A stretch of 64,000 nt of DNA from Meandrina meandrites (lineage: Eukaryota; Cnidaria; Anthozoa; Scleractinia; Meandrinidae), in the NCBI GenBank assembly GCA_963693305.1, contig OY855913.1, positions 21,622,114-21,686,113 on the forward strand, written 5' to 3'. This document shows, one piece after another, positions 32,905-44,455 of this stretch. Position 1 is the stretch's first letter. The number at the start of each line of letters is the position of its first letter. The position numbers and the translations under genes were made by a program. The notes beneath the pieces are model-generated. The model saw only the letters and a program-made list of their open reading frames with translations. It was not told where the DNA came from and ran no database searches.

Positions 32905-33110
32905 GATTAAAGGCGGAAAACGAATAGGGTTTGTATTTGAATACCCCTTCAACAGTGAAGCCCTGTCATCAGTGTGATACCGTATTTATCAGATTGATAA
33001 CATTGACCAATCACAAGAGGTTCGACATGCTGTCTGACTTTCTAAGAATTGTTTACACTCGCCGCCAAGATTTCTAAGAATCTTGATCAAAATAGCGTGA
33101 CCTTTGTAGC
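32905..33110 (-). promoter_or_regulatory. promoter region of TRIM-NHL b
   Basis: About 200 bases upstream of the start codon are conserved with 48758-48950. They include an inverted CCAAT box (ATTGACCAATCAC at 33002-33014 on the plus strand) and the block CAGTGAAGCCCTGTCATCAG. Conservation beyond the coding exon supports shared regulation. Confidence 0.5.
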
Positions 33111-35449
33111 TCGATTGCGAAACTTTTAAACATAATAGCTTTTTCGCATGGACAGTCACTCATTTTCAAACCTGTTGTTTTATTATATTATAAATACTAA
33201 ACCAAACAGATTCTCAACAGAGTTCAGAAATGAAGCAGAAACGAACTTTTGCGACAAGGAATGGCTGTTTAATTTCTCAATAAGAAATAGTCATTAACCG
33301 TGAACACACAGAACATGCGATCGTTATCACGACATTTTAGTTCGTGTTTTCCAGTTTAACGGGTTTAACCTGACAGATGAAAACGAAAGAAAAGCAAATG
33401 ATACAAAACAATTCCCTAGAATGCTTGTCGAACGTTTTAAAAGCCCTAGCAGGGGTCCAGCAGATCAGGGTGGCAGATACCAGAATCCATTTTAGAGGCT
33501 AAGCTCTCGTGTTCAGTTTTACCCAAAATCTCGTTACTGGAAGTTAAGTCAAGGGACAGTGGCCGGCCATTCATGTCTTATTGATGACCGAAAAGAGATT
33601 CGTTAAATATTAATTTCATTCCGACATTCTAATGTCTTCTTCAGTTGTACATTTGAATTTCATTTCATTTCTTGTAAACTAGTTCCTTTTTACGGCTAGA
33701 ATGCCGGTTATAAGCCCCATGTTAGTACAACTTTTTAAGGGGATTTGGGTGGGTTTATAACTGGGGGGGATCTAGGGGGCACGAACCTTGCAGATCACAT
33801 TAAAAAGAAATATACCGCTCATTAAAAGGGGTATTAAAAAAACGGTTTAGAAATGAGCTGAAAAAATTACAAAGTGGTAACATCAAAAGTGGCACGAGGC
33901 AGGGCCCCCTCCCTGGCTGTTGTAGGAGTCAATGGATCGAAATGAGTTGTAGAAGAGGTAATACTGCAATCCAAGAAAACTCAGGGGTTAAAATAGATGT
34001 AAATGATAAGATAAAAAGGAATTTGACCTGGGAATTTCCCAGATGTTTGGTCAAACTGTTCTGAAATTACTGGTAGGCAACTTAACCCATGAAAGACATG
34101 ATCTTTGAACATCAAGAGGAAAATAAAACTTTTTTAAAAATTTGCGGAGGGAAATAAAACCACAGATATTAATTTCGGTTTTCTGAAGACAGGCAGAAAT
34201 AACTTGAAAAGTTCAGCCTAATTTTTTTCAATTTGTCAGTCCATTTCCATCCAAGCCATTCACAGTCAAGGACGCTTGTTAACAGTTTCACTGCTCTAAT
34301 GTAGCAATAATTAATAAAGATGGACCGTTATTTTAAGGTTACTACGACACAAATACATATATTTTGGCTGTTCAAGTATCTGTTAAAATCCGTGACAATG
34401 CCCCTTTAAGATTCTGATCAATCATTACAATTAACAAACAGTCAACGAGCTTAAGGTAGTGTTATAAAAAAATGACTTTTTTGTGATGTCTTTATTACCG
34501 CCATGTTCTTGAGCACGAAAAGTTAAGATGAATGACATTTGATTTTGGTCACATGACACGTTAGATAATGATTAATTGCACCACTGGGGTTATAAATATG
34601 GGGTCCATTCTAAGCAGGATATCTTCTCAACTATTCTCTGCAAACACATCAAATCACTTTTATCATTCCGGCCCTTGAGTGGGAAACTGGATCTACTATT
34701 TTGGCTGTTTTCTTTCCAGACTTTATGAAATGTGGGTAACCTATTCTGAAAAGTCAAATGTCCGGCGCGGGTGTCAATTTTGCCCGGGGATAGGGAATAT
34801 GGGAGGGGGGATGAGGCGATGATGATTGCTCGTACGTGGATTTGACTAAGAATCAATGATGCTGCAATTAACTACAAAAATGTGTACAAAAAACTAATAT
34901 GTCTAATATGCATGGTAACGGAAATGTAGGCAGGAGACCTTTGCATTCCTGTACAATTTTTTAAGAGCTGTAAAATAGCTGACTTTGTTAATATTGATGC
35001 TAGTCATCTTGTATAATTGTCACGAGGTAGCTAGTGTAACAAATAAAAAAGAGGAAAGAACCTTAAAGCAATATTATTATCCCAATTTTAAAACGGCCGG
35101 CCACGATCAGTGGGAGATCGATCTGGGAAAATATTGTGAACATTTGATAAACTGAGGTTGCTCCAAGTTGTAAGATTGTGGCTTTTAGATCTATTGCTCC
35201 CCGATCGCTATGCTATGCTGATGAGATCTAACAAGGCCGAAAAAGCTGTCTGCCATTGCCTGGGTGATATGGCTGTTTTATTTGGTTATGTATAAGTGCG
35301 CACAATATAATAGGGTAAAGCTTGCGAGTTTTGTCCAGGGTGAAGGCTTTTTATATCTGCTAGCTGACGTACGAGGCTAAATTAGATCTCGTTTGGTTAG
35401 TTAGAGAGCAGCGCGCATGTTTGTTTGTTTTTTCGCTTGCCGTTTTTCG
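33111..35449. other. intergenic, non-coding, with dispersed repeats
   Basis: No gene recognised. 34190-34412 is an inverted copy of the repeat at about 450-735 and 50610-50860 (shared AAATATATATTTGTGTCG-type core). 34606-34680 and 34965-35040 match 50140-50215 and 49905-49985 downstream of unit c, showing that the 5' flank of the TRIM unit was duplicated too. Confidence 0.5.
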
Positions 35450-35889
35450 CGCTGCTCCATGTGTTAACTGGCTTCTGTAACATTTTTACACTGAAGTAGC
35501 CTTCTTGTCGAAATTAAAGGAATATTTTTACAAAATCAGTGCTTACCTTCGATTTTAATAGTGAGGACGTCCTTCCAAGTTTCAAGTCCTCCAAGCATCG
35601 AGTATTTTCTTGTTTCAAGATTCCAAACTGGTCCTCACCGGACGACACGTCTTCACAAATTCACGACCTGTTTAGTTTAAAGCACGTTCTACAATTTGTC
35701 ATGAATATGGATTTAAAACTCAAGCCAATCACTGCCAAATACGACACAAATTTAGCGTGGATTTTGTTTGCACGCTTTTTCTGCCAGCGAATCACAAACC
35801 GAGAAAAAAGAATGCAACCATGCGTTGACATATACAAGTTATAAGAATTTTGTATACGCTTTCCATCTTGTTTTGCTTGCCATACTATT

Positions 35890-36665
35890 AATAAATTATT
35901 AGATGAGGTTTTGTGATATCCTGAATAATCAAGGTCGAAGTAAGTGTTATCAGCCTAAGCCGAAGCAACACTTACCGAGACCTTGATTATTCCGGCCAGA
36001 TGTCACAAACACCGAATCGAATAATTATTATATTGTACATTGTTTTAAAAATCAACGACAAACGCACTGTTGCAGATTCGCGGGCGAATCGACGAGAAAT
36101 GCCTTTACTTTGTTGTGTGCGAGATGCCACCCGCGAACTTGATAGTGGAAATCATACATTGCGCGCGCAACCTACTGATTATAACTAGGAGTAATCATAG
36201 ATTATGCAGTGCGTTCGCCATGCTTGCCATTGAAGAACACGCCACCACAAGATTAGGATGCGTATTGCTACCGTTGAGCGCAAGAATTGTTTACAGCCTA
36301 TCGTTATCCGCTTAATAGAATTCTTTTTGCGCGCGCTGTCTTTGCGGCTAATGTAATTGTTGACGTTGATGTAACGCAATTAATTGCCTTCTAATGTCTT
36401 CTCGCATGAGACATACCGACATACCGACATACATACCGACATACCGACATACATACCGACATAGAACGACTTTCGCTTGCGCGTTCACAGGACAACCACG
36501 GGACCACAGGTCACCACAAGATTAGGATGCGTTCTCCTATCGTCGAACGCAATTATTAGCTTATTTGCTAGCAGATTAGTGAATAATCTGTAGGTTGCGC
36601 TGATTCCCAAAATTAACTGTAGGCTCTTAGCCAATAAGAAAACAGATAGTGACTACAATATATAA
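35890..36665. mobile_element. unit c-specific insertion with hairpin and (GACATACC)n
   Basis: Absent from unit a, where ACTATTGTTAATAATCTG is continuous. It includes an imperfect palindrome at about 35909-36008 (arms around AATAATCAAGGTC) and an octanucleotide repeat (GACATACC, GACATACATACC) at about 36411-36461. It also has an inverted pair of a CAACCTAC-type word near 36161 and 36588. Exact ends and superfamily unclear. Confidence 0.4.
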
Positions 36666-37101
36666 TAATGTTAATAATCTGAATCATTTTTAATCTTTTT
36701 TCTGTTCGGTTTGAAACTGGAGAAAACAACCTTTTAAAATTCATTTTTTAAAATGCAACTTAGAGGTACTGGGGTCAACCTGGGTTCAAGAAAACTGTAA
36801 CGGCACTATTTTAACGCTAAAACTGGAATGATAGAAAACGCAAAAATGGCCAATTCCCTCTATGAGGCGCGCCTGGAGGGAGTCATGTGAGTTATATTTA
36901 ACAAAACATATCGAAGACTTGGCAACGCTGAATACAACTACCATGATTCCCTGCAGGCGCATCTCATAGAAGGAATCGGGCTTTGCAAGAGGGAAATTTT
37001 CCTCAAGTAAGTAAGTTATACGTTTTTTCGACGTGCGGGGAAAGTTTGCAAGCGGTCAATTTCCGAAAAAAGCAACGCCATTACACGGAAAAATTCAAGC
37101 T

Positions 37102-37171
37102 CTCCCAACAGAAGTCGAACCTACGACTTTCCGTTCACAGGTCGGACGCTCTACCACGAACTACAGGAGAC
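37102..37171 (-). tRNA. degenerate tRNA-like sequence (unit c)
   Basis: Counterpart of 13947-14017, with A-box GTGGTAGAGCG and B-box GGTTCGACTTC but poor stem pairing. Both unit copies retain the pol III box words while the arms have drifted. Confidence 0.4.
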
Positions 37172-37479
37172 TAGCTAGGATGGCTAGAGGTGTCTATATA
37201 ACTAGACTATATGAGAAAGTTCCTCTTCCAAAAAAATGTATTTCTCAGCACACGGGCATTTTGTCTGCGCATTCGCCGGAGAAAATGGAATAAGAATTCT
37301 CCCGCCATGTTGTTGTCTCGAGCTTGTTGCGAGGAGTTTCAACTGACTGATCTACGCTTGAGAGAAGATTCCACCAAAAGTAATGAACACAGATGTTATG
37401 TCTGCATGTATTATTAGCATCATGGATCGTTGCAGTAATTGCGGTCGGTTCGGCTTTGGAGAATTAGTCTGTCAAATTG

Positions 37480-37916
37480 TAGACTGCGAGCAGTCTCTCT
37501 TTTGCAGAGAAATCGAGGAACGGTAAGCGGCGAAGCCGCGATCGGCAAACAGCGAAAAGAAATACTGCAATGGTTTCATATTAAACTTCTGATGCGATTT
37601 GACAGATACATCATTGGCACCTACGCCTACTTTGGAACATGATACTGCGGTGTCAAATTTTCCCGCGAAATATTAGTCGATTTCACAGCAAAAGAGACCG
37701 CAGTCTACGAAAATGTCGAAGATTGGATGAGCGGTTCTACGCCAAAGACACCTGTTTTAAACAGGGAGAACAAAAGCTCTTCGTCTGTTTCTGAATTTTG
37801 CCGTCTATGTAAATGCTCGTTTTCGCTGTGGCTGGCGTCCCCGCTGTTTGCCGATCGCGGCTTCGCCCCTTACCGTTCGTCGATTTCTCAGCAAAAGAGA
37901 GACTGCTCGCAGTCTA
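37480..37916. mobile_element. MULE-type MITE with 9-bp target duplication
   Basis: Terminal inverted repeats begin TAGACTGCGAGCAGTCTCTC and extend about 70 bp. They are flanked by a perfect 9-bp duplication GTCAAATTG (37471-37479 and 37917-37925), the length typical of Mutator-like elements. Unit a has the empty site (CTGTCAAATTGCTA). No transposase. Confidence 0.85.
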
Positions 37917-38452
37917 GTCAAATTGCTATTGTGGAAGGAAAAGCTATCAAGACATGAGATTTTAAAGACATGAGATTTTACTGTGACATCGCTCTACGTT
38001 GAGAAGCTTACACAAGGAGGCAACCAATATAGCTAAGTGTCTAGACATGAACGTTTCAGTAGTGTGGAAGACGATGCTGTATCTCGAAACGATCATTAGA
38101 TATATGGCTCTGTTTTGATGCAATTTTTTTGTTCTGAGCTGATTTTGCTTCAACGTCCATGTCAATTTGGTTGACATTTTGACCGTCCCCCAAGATTGAA
38201 ATTATCAGAGGTAACATTAGCTTTCTTATTTCTCTACAGTGGCATAAAATTGCAAGCTTCCTTATAGGTCTTATAGGCATTTATCACAAAACTGGACATC
38301 TTCACGAAATTATTTCCTGCCCCTGAAAACAAAACCAAAAACAAAATGGCGGAAAATGGACTAGTACGCACAAAACAGACTAATCATAGCGGTTACTAGC
38401 TCCTTTGGCCGTAATTTACCCTGCACATGCGCAGAAAAAAAGCCCCTCTACT

Positions 38453-38767
38453 ATTCTCACTGCATATATAATTAGCGTGTCACGTAGGCACGCCTCATTC
38501 CTTTAATCCCGAGGGTCCGGGTTGGTGGCGTCTAGTATGATCCTTTGCGGCCATTCAGAATAAAATCTGGCTGCACGGCTCGAGATCACTCAGTTTGACG
38601 AGATTGCCTTGGAAGGCGCTTTGCGCCCGTCCCTCCTCCCCTGGTGGCGGTGACCACCTCTCACCTAGCCTTGCTGCATATCTCTTGCCTCGGCGGTCGC
38701 GGATTTCTCCCATAACTTAGTTCTTCGTGATCGCGACAATAGATATGCAGTGCAGATAAATTACTGC
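38453..38767. mobile_element. 315-bp insertion of unknown class
   Basis: Absent from unit a. CACTGCATAT occurs near the left end and inverted near the right end. The interior is GC-rich with several short stems (CTGGTGGCGGTGACCACC, GGCGCTTTGCGCC). It could be a SINE, a structured RNA copy or a MITE. It does not match any RNA gene I know. Confidence 0.4.
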
Positions 38768-38858
38768 AGGTCGCGCGTTTTCGAAGAGAAAAATGTTTGT
38801 TTGATTTATTTGAGCGAGGGAATAGTTCCAGCGCTGTGGGATGCCATTTTTGATTTAT

Positions 38859-39042
38859 GGGTTAGAGACTGTTGTGAGTGTTTTGTTTACAAATACACGC
38901 ACGCGCTGGCCGCACAATGAACGAGAAATTTTCAATACTGCACGAGGCGTAGCCGAGTGCAGTATTGAAAATTTCGAGTTCATTGTGCTGCCAGCAAGTG
39001 CGTGTATTTGTAAACAAAACACGAACTAACAGCCTCTAACCC
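38859..39042. mobile_element. 184-bp imperfect hairpin MITE
   Basis: The arms begin GGGTTAGAGACTGTTGTGAG and end with the imperfect complement CTCTAACCC. The inner stem (GAAATTTTCAATACTGCAC) is nearly perfect. It sits four bases inside the left TIR of the 5.4-kb element. Confidence 0.6.
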
Positions 39043-39295
39043 TTTTAATATACAATCTGAGTACACTGCACGCAATACACAATTTCGGGAACTTTGAACA
39101 AGAATTTTAATAAATAAGAATTCAGTTGTATCTAAGTAGTACAAAATTATACTGGCGTAGTTTAAGAATATAGAAATCACAAAAAGCCATACAAAATTAA
39201 ATATAAATGAGGCTTAAAATCATTCACAAAATCGTTCATAAGCTGAAAACGTTCATGAAAAAAGTCGAGATTGCGAGAAGAATGTTTAAAGCAAG

Positions 39296-40435
39296 TCAAT
39301 CGCTTTTCTTTGACACGTTATAAGTGAACGCAAAATTGCAATTTTCAAATCTTGCATTTCCAAAGTCAACAAATTTAGGGGAACTTGTAGTTACGAAGGT
39401 GTTTTGATACGTAATTTCGTTTGTATTTCTTTGCTCGATTTGCTGCACTTGTTGTGTAGCCAAAGACGTTGTAGGACTTGTAGCAACTGTTGCCGCTAGA
39501 ATTTCAGAGCATTGCTTTTGCTGTTGTAAAGTTTGTCTCTCACAATACACTTTTACGCTTCCTTCATTCCTGTGACCCGACACCTGCATTATGCGGTGGA
39601 CAGGAATTCCTGCTCTATCTAGCAATGTAACTGAGGTCGCTCTAATGCAGTGGTTTGTGTAAACTTGACTAAGTTTTGCTGCAGTTGAAATTTCTTTCAT
39701 CATATTTCCTAGCGAGTTCACACCGAGCGGCGCTCTATCAAACCAGCTAGATTTCGTCGCTAGCACGGAATTTTCTTTTCGGCCTCTGAAAGAGTGCTTC
39801 TTCGCCTGGATTAAGAACTTGAATTAACTTCTTTAGGTACTGAACTGGACAGTGGGTTTCGCCTGTAGAGAACATTTTGGGATCTGCTTCATCGGCCTTG
39901 TCACTGATGCCGCCAGGATGGTTTTTGGTTTTCTCTTGCTCGGCCATTTCAACATATTCCACTTGATTTGCGTCTCTCTTGAAAACAAAACTGTTTTTTG
40001 TTAATTTTCTTTGGTTTTCTCTACCTCTTCTGCAGAAAAATAGGTTTATATTAAACCAATTTACTCGTAGCAACGAAATAGGCGAATCTCCGCCAAAAAC
40101 ACAACTTTCGTAGCATTTTTGTATGTCCTCGGCCTGAATACTCGCATGATGTTTGACTTTAGACGTACCGCTTTCCTTTATTTTCTTTAGCTTGGCGTTC
40201 AAGGACTTGTTTGCTGTTTTGAAAATAGGATCACTTATAATAGAAAATGTCTTTCCTACTGTCTCTGAAGTGAGGTAACGGTTTATTCCTGCCCTTATAG
40301 CGACATGAGCTGAACGGCTGTAGTCCTTTCCGTCGTCTTGTTTGAGTTCTTGATAAAACCTGCTAAGCCTCTCTGCTATTAATTCTTGGCTTAGGTTCTC
40401 CAGCTCCTCAGAAGGATATCTTAATTGCAACCAAT
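39296..40435 (-). pseudogene. Crypton/DUF3504-type tyrosine recombinase, frameshifted
   Basis: Two overlapping frames form one protein: 40435-39747 and about 39774-39296. They are offset by one base near 39765-39775 (after FQRPKRKF). The second part has the recombinase signature: NHCIRATSVTLLDRAG (His-x-x-Arg), SGHRNEGSVKVYCER (His, and the likely nucleophile Tyr). An earlier candidate catalytic Arg lies in ISLLRVNW. Such enzymes cut and rejoin DNA through a phosphotyrosine link. The exon begins at a good acceptor (TTTTTTCAG) at 40436, so an upstream exon is expected; I could not find it. The Gln/Thr-rich tail is low complexity. It resembles the DUF3504 domain of Crypton elements and of host proteins derived from them (QRICH1, ZMYM). 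Confidence 0.75.
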
Positions 40436-41332
40436 CTGAAAAAAGAAAATATCAATTTAAGTAAAGTTTCTTTCAAATTAAATTAAACTTAATCAGATTT
40501 TATGTTCTACAAAGCTACCACAACGATGCACGATTTTTATGCGTTGTCAATAACGCACTGTCGGAGTTTGCTGACGTCAGGTAAAGTAGAATCACGTGCT
40601 CGATTTTAACCAATTGCGCGCGTGGATTTTGGACAGTGAACGAAGATTGTATATTAAGGTGGCTCAATATAGTAATTTTCAAAGCTTTGATATTCATATG
40701 CATGAAATGATTTCTACCTTGGCAAATGTTCCTCGCATAGGACTTGACAAAAAAGTTTACAGACAAAAAGTAATAGCTTTAGTCTACATAAGGAAAACCC
40801 CTTCAGTACCAAAGGCTTGTTGCTATGGCAACCACAGCTTGAGATGCTTGGCCGTTTTTTGAGGCTACTGTACTTCTAGACGGTGTTTCTCTATTTATAC
40901 ACGGTAAATTTTCTCTATTTTTGGCGAAACGAATTAAACATCTAACAAGTTTCAGCTGGCAAAGCCATTAGAAAATCTGTACATAAGTTTCAGTTGAAAT
41001 CGCAATTTTCGTTTTTCTCGCGCACTGCATTAATGTATGTATAAAATGTGATGATTTTTTCCTGAGAACGAAAACAAGAAAAATCCTATACATGTGCCAA
41101 TTTTCAAAAAAATTCACCGTTTGGAACGCGCCCAACATGCGTGTTTAGATCGCTCCAAAACACTTGTTTTTCGTGACGTCATCAAAATAGAATTTCTTCA
41201 AGTTACGGTTCTGCGCATGCTCGCGGTTCGCTTTCTTCGCTTCGCACGTGCAAAGCTTTTCCCAGTTTCAGAGTACGCGTCAAGTTTGTTTTTTAATACT
41301 ACGACTAACAGCAAAACTAAGTGTTGTTATGG
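40436..41332. other. spacer between recombinase and exonuclease, no gene seen
   Basis: Probably intron or intergenic DNA of the 5.4-kb element. The short ORFs on both strands have no recognisable motif. Confidence 0.4.
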
Positions 41333-41542
41333 TCATGCAGATGTGCTTGCACTTGTGGTTTTCTCTGCTGCTTTGAAGTGTTCGACGATCCTGGCTATAA
41401 TACGGGTTGTTTTTGTCACTCGCGGGGCCTTGCAAGTTGCTGACGATGGAGGCTGAGACAGGATGCCAACAAGCCCTTTTACTCCGAACTTCTCGAAAAC
41501 ATTCTGTAGGTCTTGATATGTACGAAAGCCGAGGAGGGACAT

Positions 41543-41696
41543 CCGACTTCCGACTTCCGACTTCCGACTTCCGACTTCCGACTTCCGACTTCCGACTTCC
41601 GACTTCAGACTTCAGACTTCAGGCTTCAGACTTCCGACTTCCGACTTCCGACTTCCGACTTCCGACTTCCGACTTCCGACTTCAGACTTCAGACTT
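41543..41696 (+). repeat. heptamer minisatellite, left arm (CTTCCGA)n
   Basis: 22 tandem copies of CCGACTT, with a minority of variants carrying A (CAGACTT) or G. It is the inward part of the left terminal repeat of the MITE. Confidence 0.95.
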
Positions 41697-42702
41697 GAAA
41701 ACGTCATAGACATGCCTACACAGACTTCCCTATGTGGTTTACGGCGCAGCGACGCGTGAGCCTTTAAAGTTTTGCTCTGACGAGTATGTCTTTGAGCGAT
41801 TTACCTCTTTTGTATGATATGATCGGAGGCGGTTTGGAAATTGTTTTCAGCAGTGGCTGATTTTGGATGAGACTCCATTGTTGCATCAGTATTTGTTTTA
41901 AATTTTAAGGTGAAAATATAAAATGTGACAGGCCAAACACGGCTCCCGCTGGTCGCTAAATGTAAGCCTTCAGTCTGTTAACGGAGGATTTTACACTCTC
42001 TAGAGCCGTTACAGTAATAATCTTTATGCCATTGTGTTTGCTAGCTCTGTGGCATATTTCGTTAGGTTTATCAGCTCATGTTTGTCGAAAGATTCATAAT
42101 AGCCTTTAAAAGAATGTTGTAGTATTTAATGTGTATCGAATCACTGGATCTCCAACCGTCATCCTGTTTATCTGAAGTGGCGGTTAGTTCGTTGGATAAC
42201 GTTTCGTTACCACAGTTCTCTAAGATCCGAGTCTTTTGAAGGCTACTGCAGTCTCTAAGCATTGAGAGCGATGGTTTCTTTGAGTTGTTTTTAAGCTCCC
42301 CTTAGTTTGAGTGTTTGAAAGTCATTTATTGGGTACTCATGTTTCGCTTATATACATCGCCGAAAGTGACGCCACTAGAGTGGTTGTGATTTGCGTTCTG
42401 GGAGCTAAACTTTACCTCCATTATTTTTGTCATCATTTTCATTTGTCACGGGTGTTTCAATAAACTTAAGCGCTTTTGCTAACATGATGACTTGGTGGTC
42501 AGTTAATGTATTTTTTCTCCCTTTCTGTAATCATTCGCTTCTGCATTGCATTTTTTCTACGCTTTTTGCGTTTTTTATTCTTGGATAGCCTTTCTGCTTC
42601 ATTGGGTTTAGCGACTGATTGTTCAGAGATGACTCTGTTGTACTTTTCAACATGTTTCATGTTTATTACAACAACAACTCGGAGGTCAGCGGAAATCAAG
42701 CC

Positions 42703-42954
42703 AAGTCTGAAGTCTGAAGTCTGAAGTCTGAAGTCTGAAGTCCGAAGTCCGAAGTCCGAAGTCTGAAGTCTGAAGTCGGAAGTCTGAAGTCGGAAGTCGG
42801 AAGTCGGAAGTCGGAAGTCGGAAGTCGGAAGTCGGAAGTCCGAAGTCTGAAGTCTGAAGTCTGAAGTCGGAAGTCGGAAGTCGGAAGTCGGAAGTCGGAA
42901 GTCGGAAGTCGGAAGTCCGAAGTCCGAAGTCCGAAGTCTGAAGTCTGAAGTCTG
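42703..42954 (-). repeat. heptamer minisatellite, right arm (TCGGAAG)n
   Basis: 36 tandem copies of AAGTCNG, where the second-last base varies (ctg, cgg, ccg) in blocks. It is the inverted counterpart of 41543-41696, with a different copy number and variant order, so the arms evolve separately. Confidence 0.95.
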
Positions 42955-44362
42955 ATGTCCCTCCTCGGCTTTCGTATGATATGACATGCCAGTTCCGGCT
43001 ATTTTTTCAGCAATCTGTCGCTTGATTGGAAATTCAGCGTTTGTTGGATGAAAAAGAGTTCCTCGGAAAGTCTGCAGGAGTTCGTGGCGACGATCAAGGT
43101 ATTTCATGTCGTTTTCTGCGTACTGGGTTGTTGACATGTTCTCTGTCAACATGTCTTCTGAAATGTTCAGACGGGAGTCAAAAACTATTCTTCGTAAAGC
43201 TTTAACATCCTCCAGTGAATCGTGTGCGGCAAAAGGTTCATGGAAAAGTGTTTGATAAATGGATTGTTGATTTAATTTAACCTTGGAACCATCAGGTGAC
43301 AACAGCAGGGGATGTTTACGTTTGACCAAGTTCTTCATCACAGGGAGAGTGTCGGCAAAGAACACGTTAAGCCTGGAAAGTTTTTCACAAAATTGATGTC
43401 CACCTTGGCGGAGAAGGGTTGGGGTATCGAAAACTTGAGAGTTGTGCCCAGTTAAAACAGTGTAAATATTTTTATCACTTTTCACGTGCCTGACAGTCTT
43501 CTCTAAGAAGGTTAGGAAATTCTCTAAGGACTTGCTAAGTGACACAGTTTCCACTGGTTGGTTATCTTTCAGCAGGGTCCTGACACCACTGACTCCTCGG
43601 ACGCTTAAACCGTTCACCCTAGTTGCATGAATATCAACATCTCTCAAAGGCAATATATAGTCGTTGAAACAGTGCAAACCCGATCGATCAACTGCTGAAA
43701 GTTGACATATTTCTGCTTTTTTACCAGAGGTGTTTGTTTCAATGTCGTACATGACGAAATTGTATACATTGTTTCTGTCATAGGAAAATTTTTCGGCCAC
43801 TGACCTGACAGTTAATTCAGGAATGTATTTTTCAAAGTTTTTCAGCTCCTCACTTGAGATTTTCAAATTGATGATGTCAAATTCTTCTATCAGTTTACTT
43901 GAATTGTTTGGGTCAAGGTTAAGTCCTATGCCACTTTGATATGTGTTTCCTTCCTTAGATTGTTTTCGAGATTCAAGATTTAACTTCTGTTTGTGTAGTT
44001 GAGCTCTTCGGCGTTTGAAATCAATGCTGTTTTTTCTTAGTTTATCCTGGGTAGCTTTATGGTCCATCTTTTCAATGTGGCTGATACAGTGTATACCAGG
44101 TTCAAAATTCAGGCTCTCAAGTGTTTGGCAAGGGTAACTTCTTGGTTTTAATATCAAAAATGGCATCCCACAGCGTTGGAACTATTTCCTCGCTCAAATA
44201 AATCAAACAAACAAGGTGCCCTTTTGGCGTTCTTTTGCCCCATTGTCCGCGCAGGGTTTGATGTCACAGCCCTCGCATTTTGCCTTGGTTGCTTACGTCT
44301 ACCCGACGCACAGGGCTAAATCTCGTACGCAAAGTTGCTCGTGCCGGCTCTATTTTATCGCA

Positions 44363-44455
44363 AGCCTGTTCCAGGCGTTCGATTCGTTGGGGAGCAGCTT
44401 TGGACTCTCCGACTTACCCATGTAACCGAACGCCTAGATCAACCTGGAACAGGCT
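44363..44455. mobile_element. short palindromic MITE (unit c)
   Basis: Counterpart of 15221-15353, shorter by about 40 bp in the loop. Ends AGCCTGTTCCAGGCGTTCGA and complement. Confidence 0.6.

Larger units (their letters stand above)
28159..33110 (-). repeat. TRIM-NHL duplication unit b
   Basis: Collinear with unit a from about 15370 and with unit c from about 44480. It contains the 3' flank, the intact TRIM-NHL exon and the promoter region, and it carries several unit-specific MITEs (28713-28816, 29051-29178, 29819-29978) that are absent from a and c. The segment equivalent to 13100-15350 of unit a is missing here. Confidence 0.85.
41521..42976. mobile_element. 1.46-kb MITE with minisatellite-bearing inverted termini
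   Basis: The 22-bp inverted ends TACGAAAGCCGAGGAGGGAC(AT) are each followed inward by a tandem heptamer. Flanking 7-bp direct repeats TGATATG lie at 41514-41520 and 42977-42983. Removing the element and one repeat restores the exonuclease frame. The interior (about 41700-42700) is AT-rich with no recognised gene. Confidence 0.85.
41333..44166 (-). pseudogene. DEDDh 3'-5' exonuclease gene interrupted by a MITE
   Basis: The minus-strand frame from ATG 44166 has the DnaQ-like exonuclease motifs: Exo I VMYDIETNT, Exo II GHNSQVFDTPTL and Exo III AHDSLEDVKALRR (DEDDh His). The front is a Lys/Arg-rich stretch (about residues 34-75). After GTGMSY (about 42985) the frame enters the MITE at 41521-42976 and reads its heptamer repeat as a SDFRLPT-type repeat. 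Beyond the MITE, 41520-41333 resumes the original frame (QDLQNVFEKFGVKGLVG...) to a TGA. So about 460 residues of exonuclease were split by one insertion that left both halves in phase. The ATG lies inside the right terminal repeat; M34 is an alternative start. Confidence 0.75.
38794..44213 (-). mobile_element. 5.4-kb TIR element with tyrosine recombinase and DEDDh exonuclease
   Basis: The ends are inverted repeats of 61 bp with two mismatches (38794-38854 and 44153-44213), starting TGTTTGTTTGATTTATTTGA. Between them, both on the minus strand, are a broken tyrosine recombinase (39296-40435) and an exonuclease (41333-44166), plus nested insertions (38859-39042 and 41521-42976). Unit a is uninterrupted here, although about 45 bp of it are missing on the unit c side, so no target duplication can be read. 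No reverse transcriptase or DDE transposase was found. Confidence 0.7.

Noticed and set aside
38410..38460. Possible CRISPR-like or tandem spacer array near the octamer and heptamer repeats of unit c
   Set aside because: Repeats are perfect tandem microsatellites or minisatellites without spacers, in eukaryotic DNA.
41513..41709. Plus-strand ORFs made of SDFRLPT repeats
   Set aside because: Translation of a heptamer minisatellite, open in several frames by chance.
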